Assembly (NCBI RefSeq): GCF_000487995.2
Contig: NZ_CP097562.1
Coordinates: 2,229,001-2,293,000, forward strand
Length of the DNA stretch: 64,000 nucleotides
Direction: 5' to 3'
Source of the DNA: Mucispirillum schaedleri ASF457
GTDB taxonomy: Bacteria; Chrysiogenota; Deferribacteres; Deferribacterales; Mucispirillaceae
Shown: positions 27,724-37,645 of the stretch, piece after piece
How positions within the stretch are numbered: position 1 is the first letter of the stretch
How the letters are laid out: the number at the start of each line of letters is the position of its first letter
Notes under the pieces: generated by a model
Seen by the model: only the letters and a program-made list of their open reading frames with translations
The model's database searches: none
Told to the model about the DNA's origin: nothing
Translations under genes and position numbers: made by a program

Positions 27724-28479
27724 ATGAAAAAGTTATTCATTTTTTTAGTTTCATTGCTTATAATAATACCTGCTGTTTCATTTGCAGCAGATAAAGTTAT
27801 AGTTTTTGCAGCATCATCTACTACTAATATGATAGATGAAGTTTTAGCTGTTTATAATAAAAAAGGCGGCAATGCTTATGGAAGCTATGCTGCTTCTGGT
27901 GCATTAGCTAAGCAGATACAGTCTGGTGCTCCAGCAGGCATTTTTATATCAGCAAATAAAGAGTGGATGGATAAGCTTGAAAAAGAAGGTTCAGTAGATG
28001 AAAGCAGCCGCAAAAATCTTTTTGGCAATAAACTTGTTTTGATAACTAATAAAAAAAATAATATAAAAGTTGATTTCAGCAAAAAAGTAGATTTTACATC
28101 TATTTTACAAAATGAAAAACTGGTTATAGGTGCTCCAGAAAGTGTGCCTGCAGGGCAGTATGCAAAACAGTCTTTTACAAAATTAGGATATTGGGATAGT
28201 CTGCAAAAAAATATTGTAACAGCAGCAAATGTTAGAGATGCACTTGCTTTTGTTTCCCGTGGAGAAGCATTATTAGGTGTTGTTTTTGGAACAGATGCAG
28301 CTGCTGATAAAAATGTTACAGTAGTGGCAGAGTTTCCAGAAAATACTCATAATGATATAAGCTATCCTGTTGCAGTAATAAAAGATAACAGCAATCAGGA
28401 AGTGAAAAAACTTTATAACTTTTTAATAAGTGATGAAGCAAAAAAAATCTATGAAAAATATGGATTTAAAGTTTATTAA
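27724..28479 (+). CDS. modA: Molybdate ABC transporter substrate-binding protein ModA
   Basis: This 251-aa periplasmic protein has a signal peptide cleaved after SFA. The oxyanion-binding motifs include VIVFAASSTTNMIDEV, YAASGALAKQI and GAPESVPAGQYAKQ. It binds molybdate or tungstate for ModBC. AAAGGAG precedes the ATG. The imported metal is needed for the DMSO-reductase-family enzyme at 41841, which links the two loci. Confidence 0.96.
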   Translation: MKKLFIFLVSLLIIIPAVSFAADKVIVFAASSTTNMIDEVLAVYNKKGGNAYGSYAASGALAKQIQSGAPAGIFISANKEWMDKLEKEGSVDESSRKNLFGNKLVLITNKKNNIKVDFSKKVDFTSILQNEKLVIGAPESVPAGQYAKQSFTKLGYWDSLQKNIVTAANVRDALAFVSRGEALLGVVFGTDAAADKNVTVVAEFPENTHNDISYPVAVIKDNSNQEVKKLYNFLISDEAKKIYEKYGFKVY

Positions 28480-28499
28480 AATATAATATTAAGTGCAGA

Positions 28500-29213
28500 A
28501 TGTTAGAGATTTTTACTTTAAGCCAAGCAGAGCTATCTGCTGTAAAATTAAGTATTCTTGTTGGGTTTTGGTCAGTTGCAGCAAGCCTGCCATTTGGTAT
28601 ATTTTTTGGCTGGCTTTTAGCACGGTATGATTTTTTAGGCAAATCTATACTTGACGGGTTTCTGCATCTGCCCCTTGTTGTGCCGCCAGTTGTAACAGGC
28701 TATATTCTTTTAATACTTTTTGGCAGAAAAAATGGTGTGTTTGGCCCATGGCTTTATGATATATTTGGAATTTCTTTTGCTTTTAACTGGAAAGGTGCAG
28801 CTCTTGCCAGTGCTGTTGTATCATTTCCTTTAATGGTGCGTGCTGTAAGGCTTTCTATTGAATCTATTGATACAGGACTTGAGCAGGCAGCTAAAACACT
28901 AGGGGCAGGGTATATGAAAATATTTTTTACTATTACATTTCCCCTTGCATTACCCGGTATTATATCTGGTATAGTGCTTGCTTTTGCACGCAGTCTTGGA
29001 GAGTTTGGAGCAACTGTTACATTTGTTGGAAATACACAAGGAGCAACACAGACACTTCCACTTGCACTTTCAGCTGTTTTGCAGGTGCCTGATAGTGAAT
29101 TTTATGCTGCCCGCCTTGCAGTAATTTCATTAGTTATAGCTTTCAGCTCATTGATAATTTCTGAATATTTTGCTTGCAGGGCAAAAAAATATAAGCAGTC
29201 TGGCAGGATATAA
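28500..29213 (+). CDS. modB: Molybdate ABC transporter permease ModB
   Basis: This 237-aa protein has five membrane helices, with LHLPLVVPPVVTGYILL, the EAA loop LEQAAKTLGAGYMKIFF and LARSLGEFGATVTFVGN, which are diagnostic of ModB. It starts 20 bp after modA, and its stop overlaps the modC ATG in TAATG. Confidence 0.95.
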   Translation: MLEIFTLSQAELSAVKLSILVGFWSVAASLPFGIFFGWLLARYDFLGKSILDGFLHLPLVVPPVVTGYILLILFGRKNGVFGPWLYDIFGISFAFNWKGAALASAVVSFPLMVRAVRLSIESIDTGLEQAAKTLGAGYMKIFFTITFPLALPGIISGIVLAFARSLGEFGATVTFVGNTQGATQTLPLALSAVLQVPDSEFYAARLAVISLVIAFSSLIISEYFACRAKKYKQSGRI

Positions 29214-30298
29214 TGTTTAAAATAGATGTAGAGAAACAGCTTGGAAATATTTTAATAAAATGCAGCTTTGAGATAGCTAAACCATGTATAACAGCAATAT
29301 GCGGTTGTTCTGGGGCAGGCAAAACAAGTATTATTAATATGGCAGCAGGCTTAATTACTCCAGATAAAGGCATTATTTCATATAATGGCAGAGAGTTTTA
29401 TAATTCAGAAAAAAAAATAAATATACCTGCAAATAAAAGGTTTACAGGCTGTGTTTTTCAAGAATCAAGGCTTTTTCCAAATATGAAAGTTAAGAAAAAT
29501 CTGCTTTATGGTATGATGAGAAAAAGTCCGTCTTCTTTAAACTGTAATTTAGATGATGTATGTTCTCTTCTTGGTATTTCTCATCTGCTTGAAAGATACC
29601 CGCAGAATTTATCAGGCGGTGAAAAACAGCGTGTAGCAATAGGCAGAGCACTTCTTTCAAACCCTGAAATACTTTTAATGGATGAACCACTTGCATCTCT
29701 TGATGAAATAAGGCGGTCTGAATTAATTTCATACATAAATCTTATTCAAAAGCATTATAAACTGCCTGTATTATATGTTACTCATTCTGTAGATGAAATA
29801 CTGCAGCTTGCTGATATGGCTTTATATATGGAGCAGGGTGTATCAAAATATTTTGGCAGTGTAGTAGATGTATTAAACAATGCTGCAATAAAAGCAAACC
29901 GTCATAACAGTTTTAATACTATATTTGAAGGTGAAGTAGAAAAATATGATGAAGAAAGCAGCACTGCATTAATCAAGTTTGGCGGCGGATATGTGGAATC
30001 ATCATGTGAAAAGGTGGAAAATGGCAGGAAAATAAGATTTTCAGTAAATATTCATGATGTAGTTTTAAGCATTAAGCAGCCAGAAGGCATAAGTATCCGT
30101 AATATATACAAAGGTAAAGTTATAGAGATAGTAAAACAGCCTAATAATTTTTATGATATTTTAATAGATATTGGTGATAAAATATGGGCAAGAATATCAA
30201 AAGGTGCATATAGCGAGCTTGATATTATAGAAGAAAGTATAATTTTTGTAATGATTAAAAGTGCCGCTATTTCAGATACTTTAAAATTAGTTCATTAA
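29213..30298 (+). CDS. modC: Molybdate ABC transporter ATP-binding protein ModC
   Basis: This 361-aa protein has Walker A GCSGAGKTSIINM, Q-loop FQESRLFPNM, signature LSGGEKQRVAIGRALL, Walker B ILLMDEPLASLD and the H-loop in YVTHSVDE. The C-terminal about 130 residues resemble the Mop/TOBE molybdate-sensing region (YKGKVIEIVKQPNNFYDILI). Length matches E. coli ModC. Last gene of modABC. Confidence 0.95.
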   Translation: MFKIDVEKQLGNILIKCSFEIAKPCITAICGCSGAGKTSIINMAAGLITPDKGIISYNGREFYNSEKKINIPANKRFTGCVFQESRLFPNMKVKKNLLYGMMRKSPSSLNCNLDDVCSLLGISHLLERYPQNLSGGEKQRVAIGRALLSNPEILLMDEPLASLDEIRRSELISYINLIQKHYKLPVLYVTHSVDEILQLADMALYMEQGVSKYFGSVVDVLNNAAIKANRHNSFNTIFEGEVEKYDEESSTALIKFGGGYVESSCEKVENGRKIRFSVNIHDVVLSIKQPEGISIRNIYKGKVIEIVKQPNNFYDILIDIGDKIWARISKGAYSELDIIEESIIFVMIKSAAISDTLKLVH

Positions 30299-30340
30299 AA
30301 TGGTGTTTATTAATTTTATATTGGACTTATCAAAATAAAT

Positions 30341-30889
30341 TTATATTAAAAAATTCATCCGTGAATTTTTTAAAACACGCTCTGCCGAAGCAGGTTCGGC
30401 TATCGCTCACTAAAGACGGCTCGTCCTGAGCCTGCTTCCCTGTCATACTGAGCCTGCAAGGCGAAGTATCTAAAAAGCTGGATAGTTTAAATATATTATG
30501 CACTGCTTAAATATATATAATTTAGATTTTTCACCTGTAAAATTGGGCTCAAAATGAACTTAATAAGTTTATATTAAAAAATACATCCTTGTATTTTTTA
30601 AAACACGCTCTGCCGAAACAAGTTCGGCTATCGCTCACTAAAGACGGCTCGTCCTGAGCCTGCTTCCCTGTCATACTGAGCCTGCAAGGCGAAGTATCTA
30701 AAAAGCTGGATAGTTTAAATATATTATGCACTGCTTAAATATATATAATTTAGATTTTTCACCTGTAAAATTGGGCTCAAAATGAACTTAATAAGTTTAT
30801 ATTAAAAAATTCATCCGTGAATTTTTTGAAACACACTCTGCCGAAGCAGGTTAGGCTATCGCTTACTAAAGATGGCTCGTCCTGAGCCT
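30341..30889 (+). repeat. Tandem array of a 228-bp repeat (2.4 copies)
   Basis: Units begin at 30341, 30569 and 30797, exactly 228 bp apart. The third is cut after GTCCTGAGCCTA, where an IS-end sequence starts. Each unit opens with a hairpin whose arms co-vary: AATTCA/TGAATT in units 1 and 3, AATACA/TGTATT in unit 2. GCCGAA/TTCGGC, GTCATACTGAGC and GCGAAGTATC follow. The U-rich hairpin could end transcription from modC. No protein is supported. Diverged copies lie at 4030-4256, 23590-23800 and 41361-41400. Confidence 0.9.
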
Positions 30890-30890
30890 A

Positions 30891-30912
30891 TGAACTTACA
30901 CAAAAAAATATA
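30891..30912 (+). mobile_element. Solo IS3-type inverted-repeat end
   Basis: TGAACTTACACAAAAAAATA matches the left end of the IS at 14464 (TGAACTTACCCAAAAAAGTT) and abruptly interrupts the third 228-bp repeat unit. No transposase sequence follows. The rest of the gap to 31006 is AT-rich and contains only the presumed kinase promoter region. Confidence 0.6.
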
Positions 30913-31006
30913 CAAAGTAAAATTTACCTGCTTTTTTAGGGTATTATTTTATTTGTATGTAAAATTTCTTATTAACAATCTTATAAATATATGTTAAAAT
31001 AGACAT

Positions 31007-33316
31007 ATGAAAAAAATATTTATTAGCGAAGTAATTAAGTATGCATTGATTATCAGCATAAGTGTTATTGCATTAGTATGGGCGTCTCTTTCTCGTTTAA
31101 CTATGGCGACCCTTGAACGCACACTTGAGAGTTATCTTCAAAGCAGTATAAATATTATTGATTATGATAAATCTCAGCATAATATGATGTTAAATGAATA
31201 TAAATCATCTACATTAGTAACAGCGTCAGATATTGCTCTTTTAATAAAAGCTGATAACTCTTATTTAACAAATCAAGCCAAACTTAATGAACTCCGCAGA
31301 ACATTAAAATTAGATGAAATCTTGGTTACTGATGTTAATATGCAGATAGTGGCATTATCATCTTCTAATGCAGCTATACAGTCAAGCTGTGTCCATTTTA
31401 ATGATTTTGTTTCAGGGATACATCAAAATAATTTTCAAAAATATACAGAGCCTTCTTTTTGCGATAGATATAAAGAGTTTATGCAATATACAGGTGTTTC
31501 AAGACTTGATAAAAATGGTATTATAATAACAGGAAGAAAAAGTTCTAATATAAGCAGTATTAATAAATCATCTATAATGGATAATTTATCATCTATATAT
31601 TCTATATATAAAAATGGTTTTATTGTGGTTATAGATAAAAATTTGCATACAATTATCAGTTATAAGGATAATAAATTTTTAGGAATAAATATTGCTGATT
31701 TAGGTTTAAATATTGACGCTCTGCGTTCATCAATGGATGTATCAAAAGTAATGCTTGAAGGATATGATGCTTTTGCACTGTTAAGAGACAGTGGTGATTA
31801 TTCATTTATCGCTGTTGCATTTAAAAAAGATGTATATTCTAGTGTATATGTATATTTATTTATAATTATTATATCTATTGCTTTAATGGTAATTTTTATG
31901 CAGTTATTTATGCTGCAGGTTGTAAATCAGCATATTATCAGTGGAATATCATATATTATATGCTGCTTAGACTCCATAACAAAAGATAATCTTGATACTA
32001 AGGTTGAATTGAATACATGTGATGAGTTTTCAATTCTTTCAGACAGTATTAATTCTATGGTAAGTCGTTTACGCAATCTTCTTTTATCTGAAAAACAGCT
32101 TGTGCAGGAAAAAGCATATCTTGCTGCTGTAAAAGGTGATTTTTTAGCTATGATGAGCCATGAAATAAGGACACCTTTAAATGTTATTATTGGTATGGCA
32201 CAGATTGGTATGCGTTCTAATTTTGATGATAATAAAAAAAGAGATACTTTTGCTGATATTAATATGGCATCTACTCACTTATTAGGGCTTTTAAATGACA
32301 TATTAGATATATCAAAAATTGATGCTGGAAAATTAGTATTGTCAAATTATCCATTTTCCATAGAAGAAGATATTACTTATTTGCAGCTTTTAATATCAGC
32401 AAAAGCTCGTGAGCAGGAATTATCACTGCTTGTAGAAACAGATGGTATTGAAAATGTTATTGTTAATGGCGATAAATTAAGGCTTAATCAAGTATTACTA
32501 AATCTGTTATCTAATGCTATGAAGTTTACAGAAAAAAACAAACAGATTACATTATCAGTAAAAGTGCTTAATAAAACAGATGAAAATATTTCTATTCGCT
32601 TTATGGTAGTAGATGAAGGGATAGGAATGAGCAGGGAAAAACTTGATAAAATATTTAATCCTTTTGAGCAGGCAGATACAAGTATTACAAGAAGTTTTGG
32701 TGGAACTGGTTTAGGGCTTAGTATTTCTAAAAGTATAGTAGAATTAATGGGTGGAAAAATTAATGTAGAAAGTAAACTTGGTCAGGGCAGCCGTTTTTGG
32801 TTTGATGTTACTTTTGATTATGGTGTATTAGATAATGCAGACAGCAGTGAAACTTCTTTATTAGAAGAAGGCTCGCTTTCTCAATACAGAGCGTTAATAG
32901 TTGATGATGCATTACTAAATAGAAAAATACTTTATACATTTTTAGAAAAAACAGGTATAAAAATGGAGGAAGCTGCAAGTGGTGAAGAAGCTATTGAAAA
33001 ATATATGGATTCACCAGTGGGCTTCTATAACATAATATTTATGGATATTCATATGCCTAATATGAATGGCTATGAAACTGCTGAAAAAATAAGGCGTTCT
33101 AATAAAATGGACGCTTTAACAGTCCCTATTATAGCTGTTACTGCTGATGCTTTTAAAGAAACAGAAGAAAGAGTTTTATTGTGTGGTATGAATGGGTTTA
33201 TTTTCAAACCACTAAATTTTGCAAAACTTAGCGATGTTGTGAAAAAAGTATTAGGCAATCAGTTAAATACAAATGAAAGAATAATGGTATGGAATAAAAT
33301 TAATAATCTTGATTAA
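31007..33316 (+). CDS. Hybrid sensor histidine kinase/response regulator
   Basis: This 769-aa protein has membrane helices at about 9-30 and 280-303 that bracket a roughly 250-residue extracytoplasmic sensor region. A HAMP-like segment follows. HisKA has the H-box MSHEIRTPLNVIIGMAQ (His near 385), then N-box LLNLLSNAMKFT, DEGIGMS and GGTGLGLSIS. A C-terminal receiver (about 630-750) has DD in LIVDDALLNRK, the phospho-Asp in FMDIHMPNMNGYE and the lysine in FIFKPLN. It would autophosphorylate and pass phosphate to its own receiver. No output domain or cognate regulator is adjacent and its signal is unknown. It ends just before ribBA. Confidence 0.94.
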   Translation: MKKIFISEVIKYALIISISVIALVWASLSRLTMATLERTLESYLQSSINIIDYDKSQHNMMLNEYKSSTLVTASDIALLIKADNSYLTNQAKLNELRRTLKLDEILVTDVNMQIVALSSSNAAIQSSCVHFNDFVSGIHQNNFQKYTEPSFCDRYKEFMQYTGVSRLDKNGIIITGRKSSNISSINKSSIMDNLSSIYSIYKNGFIVVIDKNLHTIISYKDNKFLGINIADLGLNIDALRSSMDVSKVMLEGYDAFALLRDSGDYSFIAVAFKKDVYSSVYVYLFIIIISIALMVIFMQLFMLQVVNQHIISGISYIICCLDSITKDNLDTKVELNTCDEFSILSDSINSMVSRLRNLLLSEKQLVQEKAYLAAVKGDFLAMMSHEIRTPLNVIIGMAQIGMRSNFDDNKKRDTFADINMASTHLLGLLNDILDISKIDAGKLVLSNYPFSIEEDITYLQLLISAKAREQELSLLVETDGIENVIVNGDKLRLNQVLLNLLSNAMKFTEKNKQITLSVKVLNKTDENISIRFMVVDEGIGMSREKLDKIFNPFEQADTSITRSFGGTGLGLSISKSIVELMGGKINVESKLGQGSRFWFDVTFDYGVLDNADSSETSLLEEGSLSQYRALIVDDALLNRKILYTFLEKTGIKMEEAASGEEAIEKYMDSPVGFYNIIFMDIHMPNMNGYETAEKIRRSNKMDALTVPIIAVTADAFKETEERVLLCGMNGFIFKPLNFAKLSDVVKKVLGNQLNTNERIMVWNKINNLD

Positions 33317-33335
33317 GGGTTTGGAGTATTGTTTA

Positions 33336-34421
33336 ATGGAAAGAGTTAGAGTTTCAGCAGAAACTGCTGTTCAAATTATAAAAAATGGTGGTATGCTTAT
33401 ACTTACTGATGATGAAACAAGAGAAAATGAAGGTGATTTAGTTGTAGCTTCAGAGTTTATTACAGCTGAGCACATTAATTTTATGGCAAAATACGGCAAA
33501 GGTTTAATTTGTGTAAGCCTGCCAGCAGAAAGATGTGATGAACTGCAGCTTTCAGCTATGGTGCAGGAAAATACATGTAAGTTTGGCACAGCATTTACTG
33601 TTTCTGTGGAAGCAAGGGAAGGGGTAACAACGGGTATTTCTGCCTATGACAGAGCAGTTACTATTAAAACATTGATTAATCCTAATGCTACATTTAGAGA
33701 TATAGTAACACCCGGTCATATGTTCCCACTAAGAGCAAAAAAAGGCGGCGTTCTTGTCCGTGCTGGTCAGACAGAAGGTTCTTATGATTTAGCAAGAATG
33801 GCAGGACTTTATCCAAGTGGTGTAATTTGTGAAATTATGGATGATGATGGTTCTATGGCAAGAATGCCTAGACTTGTAGAATTTGCAAAAGAGCATAATA
33901 TTAAAATTGTTACTGTGGCAGATTTAATTAAATACAGGCTTGAGCATGAGCCTATTGTTCAGGAAATAGAAACAGCACTTATGCCTTCAGCTTATGGCAG
34001 TTTTAGTATTAAAGGTTTTTTAAATACAAGTGATGAAAAAGAAGCTGTTGCCATAATTAAAGGCGATATTTCAGGCGATGAGCCTGTATATGTGAGAGTT
34101 CATTCTCAATGTTTGACAGGTGATATTTTTGCGTCATCAGTATGCGGCTGCGGCACAAAACTTCATAATGCACTTCATATAATAGAGCAAAAAGGCAGGG
34201 GTGTAGTGCTTTATATTTATAAAGATACATCAAAAACTGGTTTTTTAAGCTCACCAGAGGGAATGTTAAGCCCCCATAGTCCTAATGAAACAAATGCAGA
34301 AGGGTTTGGTTTTGGTGCTATGTGTTTAAGAATGTTAGGGCTTAAGAAAATTAAATTATTAGGAAGCAGCCCAAAAACATTAAATCTTCTTGCCAGTTAT
34401 GGATTAGAAATAGTTGAATAA
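33336..34421 (+). CDS. ribB: RibBA-like 3,4-dihydroxy-2-butanone-4-phosphate synthase with degenerate GTP cyclohydrolase II domain
   Basis: ATG 33336 is chosen over 33309 because GGAG sits 10 bp upstream, giving 361 aa. Residues 1-200 are a complete DHBP synthase (TDDETRENEGDLVVASEF, TPGHMFPLRAKKGGVLVRAG, RAGQTEGSYDLARMAG, GVICEIMDDDG), which makes the four-carbon precursor of riboflavin. The C-terminal part keeps the zinc cysteines of GTP cyclohydrolase II (SQCLTGDIFASSVCGCG). It lacks the catalytic GRGIGL-type stretch, replaced by TSKTGFLSSPEGM. Only the ribB activity is therefore expected; a separate RibA is predicted elsewhere. Confidence 0.88.
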   Translation: MERVRVSAETAVQIIKNGGMLILTDDETRENEGDLVVASEFITAEHINFMAKYGKGLICVSLPAERCDELQLSAMVQENTCKFGTAFTVSVEAREGVTTGISAYDRAVTIKTLINPNATFRDIVTPGHMFPLRAKKGGVLVRAGQTEGSYDLARMAGLYPSGVICEIMDDDGSMARMPRLVEFAKEHNIKIVTVADLIKYRLEHEPIVQEIETALMPSAYGSFSIKGFLNTSDEKEAVAIIKGDISGDEPVYVRVHSQCLTGDIFASSVCGCGTKLHNALHIIEQKGRGVVLYIYKDTSKTGFLSSPEGMLSPHSPNETNAEGFGFGAMCLRMLGLKKIKLLGSSPKTLNLLASYGLEIVE

Positions 34422-34463
34422 TTTTTAGTGTAAATTTTACTTTTCTTTTTATTTTTTCAAATT

Positions 34464-34480
34464 TTGGCTTGATATTTGCT
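34464..34480 (+). promoter_or_regulatory. Sigma-54 (-24/-12) promoter of the fliK-flgD-flgE genes
   Basis: TTGGCTTGATATTTGCT has the GG and GC dinucleotides separated by exactly 10 bp, matching TGGC-N8-TTGC. It lies 25 bp before the fliK start, as expected for RpoN-controlled hook genes. Confidence 0.7.
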
Positions 34481-34505
34481 TGTATTGCAGTGTGGAGGTT
34501 TGATT

Positions 34506-36821
34506 ATGATGAATTTCAACACTGTAAACAAAGCAAATACTGCCCAGTCTTTATTGCCATCTTTTTCAGAAACTACTGATATATCAGGAAAATCTTTCCA
34601 ATCTATTTTTAAAACTGTGAAAGATAATTCTTATGATAATTCTTTAAATCCATACAGCAGAAAAGATAATAATTACCAATCATATTAGGAAAATAATTCT
34701 TATTCTGATACAAAAAAACACAGCAGCAAAGTATCAGAAAGCAAATACAGCAGGGATAATAATGACTATAACAGCAGAGATGATAAAAGATATAGTCAGG
34801 ATAAAGAAAATTATGAAGCAGTGGAAAGAGCTGTATATAGAGATGACAGTCCGTCAAGCAAAAACATAAAAGATACAAATACAATTCAAGAGCAGAATAT
34901 ATTTGAAAGAAAAGATTTTAAAGCTGTGCAGAATAGTCAGGCAGAAACAGGCAGTAATAAAGGTATTGTTTATAATCAGGAAATTGTATCAAACCAAGAT
35001 ATGCAGTTAGAAGCTAATCAGGAAGATACTATATCTTTTAAAGATATTTTAGCACTGCTTCAAACAACAGTGAAAAATAATACTGGTGAAGAATCAGCAA
35101 ATGAGGAATCAGCAGCACAGGAAAATATTAATTTATTAACAGATACAAATACAGATACCAATATTAATACTGATATTAATAATAATATTAATATTAATAC
35201 CAATACTAATACTAATACTAATACTAATACTAATACTAATACTAATGATGATACATTATTGCAGAATATTAATACAGCAGTATCTGAGCTGAATATTCCT
35301 GATGATTTAAAAATAAAGTTTCATAATTTTATTTCATTACTTAAAAATATAGAGCAGCCTGATTTACAGGGATTTGTAGAATATATTGGTGCATTATCTG
35401 AAGATATAAATATATCAGATATTAATGTGGAAAATATTTCACTTGAAGAAATTTCTGAAAAAATATTAGGTGTAGAAACAGACAGCGGTTCATTAGAAAA
35501 AGCATATACAGCATTGCAGGAAAAAATTTCAGAGTTTACAAATCTGCCAAAAGAAAGTTATGTAGATATAGTTGAAACAGAAAAAACTGAAATTAAAGAT
35601 ATAATTACTTCTTTAACAAATGATAAACCAGAAAATACAGAAATTATTAATAACCTTTCTGCTTTAATAGATGAGGCTGTAAAAGAAACTGCTTTACCAT
35701 CAAATAATGAAAAATTAGAGCTTGCTAAAAATATTATTACGGTAGTTAAAGCTGCTGCAGAAAATATTTTATCTCAGCCTGATACTGTATCATCTGATAA
35801 TATATTAGAAAATACTTCTGCAGAAAAAGAAGCAGTAGTTATAGATAATGAAATTTCTGGTGATTATGTAAAACAAACAGCACAGTTAGATGAAGATAAT
35901 ACTTTATTTAAACAGTCGTCTGATAAAAAAATATTACAGGATACTGCAAAAGATACATTTAAAGATGTTGTTACAGAAAATATGCAGGATAGTGCAAAAG
36001 AAAGTGCAAAAAAAATTGTCAAAGAAACACTTAAAGATGTTGTGAAAGAAATTATGAAAGATACTATTAAAGATACAGCTAAACAGGCAGATACTATTTC
36101 AGTAAAAGATGTGCAGAAGGAATTTAAAACAGCTAATGTGGAAGTTACTGAAAGTTTAAGAGGTGAACATAATGCAAAAGCTGAAATAAAAGCACAAACT
36201 GTTAATTTGGCAGAAACAGATAAAAATTTACAAAATAATTTAAACCAGAAAGAAATGATGATGGTTAAAAATAATGCAGAGGAAAATTTTTCTACATCTC
36301 AAAATGATAAGGGAAATAATTTCAATTATTTTCTAAAATCATCAGCTGAAGTGCAGTCAAAATACGATACAGCTCAAAGCAAAGAAACTCAAGCTCCATA
36401 TAATATGAAAGAGCCACGAGATATTGAAAGGCTTGTCCGCACAATGCAGTCATCAGTTAGTAAAGGTCAGTCAAAATTAACTGTTGTATTAACACCTGAA
36501 AATTTAGGCAGAATGCAGATACAGTTAAGTGAAAGCGGCGGTAAGATTACTGCAAAATTTTTATCAGATAATGAGAGCAGCCATAAATTAATAATGGCTC
36601 AAAGTGATTTGTTAAAAAACCAGTTATCAGAAAAAGGTATTGTAGTTGATAATATGGAGTTTGCATTTAATGATGCTATGAGTAAGCAGCAAAATAATGA
36701 TGAGCATGGCAGGAAAACTTCTAAACAAAACCAGAAAGGCAAAAATTTTAGAAATCAGGAAGATAATTTAGAAGTTGGCACAGAAGTTGCTAATAATAAA
36801 CCAACAGGCATATATGCCTAA
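34506..36821 (+). pseudogene. fliK: Flagellar hook-length control protein FliK, interrupted by an in-frame amber codon
   Basis: ATG 34506 follows GGAGG by 7 bp. The frame runs 60 codons to TAG at 34686, then continues open in the same frame to 36821. The intact protein would be about 771 aa. The middle is low complexity (Asn-Thr hexanucleotide repeats, Asp/Lys helices). The C-terminal Flg_hook domain is well conserved (LTVVLTPENLGRMQIQLSES, FLSDNESSHKLIM, QLSEKGIVVDNMEF). FliK measures the hook and switches export specificity. A single C-to-T change (CAG to TAG) would explain the stop. Internal GTG 34821 has no good ribosome site, so only readthrough, restart or reversion would give a C-domain. 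It could also be a sequencing error. Confidence 0.8.
35202..35246 (+). repeat. Hexanucleotide AATACT repeat (7.5 copies) in fliK
   Basis: Seven perfect AATACT units plus AAT encode alternating Asn-Thr. Copy-number change would lengthen or shorten the FliK linker without shifting the frame. Confidence 0.85.
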
Positions 36822-36836
36822 GATAAGAGGAAAAAA

Positions 36837-37616
36837 ATGCAACCACATTTATTCGGGCAAATGGAGCCAACAACAATTAATCAGCAGAAGAACAAAACAG
36901 ATAAGGGTGTAGGTAAATCTGAGCTTGACCAACAGGATTTTTTAAAACTGCTTGTTACTCAGTTGCAGAATCAAGACCCTTTAAACCCAACTGACCAAGC
37001 TGAATTTATGAGTCAAACAACAGCATTTTCTCAATTAAATGAGATGACAAGTATGAATTCAAGTTTAGAAAAAATGCTTGAGTTGTTAAGTATGCAGGCT
37101 TATAACAACAGTTCACTAACAGCTGGTGCTGGTTTTATTGGTAAAGAAATTGAATATCAAACTAATACTGTAACAGTTGGTGGCGACAGCTTGAAAAATA
37201 TTTCTTTCTATCTTGATGGTGACGCATTATCAGAAAAAACTCAAATCAATATTTATAATGAAGAGGGTGCATGTGTTGCTATTGTAAAACCAGATAAAAA
37301 CTTAACATCAGGACAGAATACTATCCACTGGGACGGAAAAGGTGTTGGTGGTGTTGAAGTTCCAGACGGCACTTATTACTTTGAAGTGGAAGCTTTTAAT
37401 TCAGCTGGTGAAAAAGTGGCTGTTCAGGAATACGGCACAGGTGTTGTTAAAGGTGTTAAAATGTCAAATGGAGTGCTTTACTTTGATATTGGTGAGGGTG
37501 TTGTATCTAGTGAATATGTTTACTCTGTTAGGGAGCCGGGTTCTTCTGGTGAAAATAATAATGATTCATCAAATGGTGACTCTGCTGGCAGTGATAAAGA
37601 TAAGAAAACAAATTAA
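36837..37616 (+). CDS. flgD: Flagellar hook capping protein FlgD
   Basis: This 259-aa protein has the FlgD N-terminal signature DFLKLLVTQLQNQDPLNPTD followed by QAEFMSQTTAFSQLNEM. The C-terminal FlgD-Ig/Tudor-like domain includes NIYNEEGACV, NTIHWDGKGVGGVEVPDGTY and a Ser/Asn/Asp-rich tail. FlgD caps the growing hook and guides polymerisation of FlgE, encoded next. GAGG precedes the ATG, 15 bp after fliK. Confidence 0.95.
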   Translation: MQPHLFGQMEPTTINQQKNKTDKGVGKSELDQQDFLKLLVTQLQNQDPLNPTDQAEFMSQTTAFSQLNEMTSMNSSLEKMLELLSMQAYNNSSLTAGAGFIGKEIEYQTNTVTVGGDSLKNISFYLDGDALSEKTQINIYNEEGACVAIVKPDKNLTSGQNTIHWDGKGVGGVEVPDGTYYFEVEAFNSAGEKVAVQEYGTGVVKGVKMSNGVLYFDIGEGVVSSEYVYSVREPGSSGENNNDSSNGDSAGSDKDKKTN

Positions 37617-37645
37617 TTAAAAAAATAAATAATAAAGTTAAGTAT

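Noticed and set aside
30549-30731. Small minus-strand ORF in the 228-bp repeat
   Set aside because: It lies within a non-coding repeat with structured hairpins, has no ribosome site, and is broken in the diverged copies of the repeat.
30341-30889. CRISPR array
   Set aside because: The units are 228 bp, contiguous, with no short repeats, spacers or cas genes.
35146-35246. Phase-variable frameshift repeat in fliK
   Set aside because: The unit is six bases, so copy-number change cannot shift the frame; it was kept only as a length-variation site.
37342-37620. 92-aa ORF overlapping flgD
   Set aside because: Out-of-frame reading of a well-conserved flgD segment.
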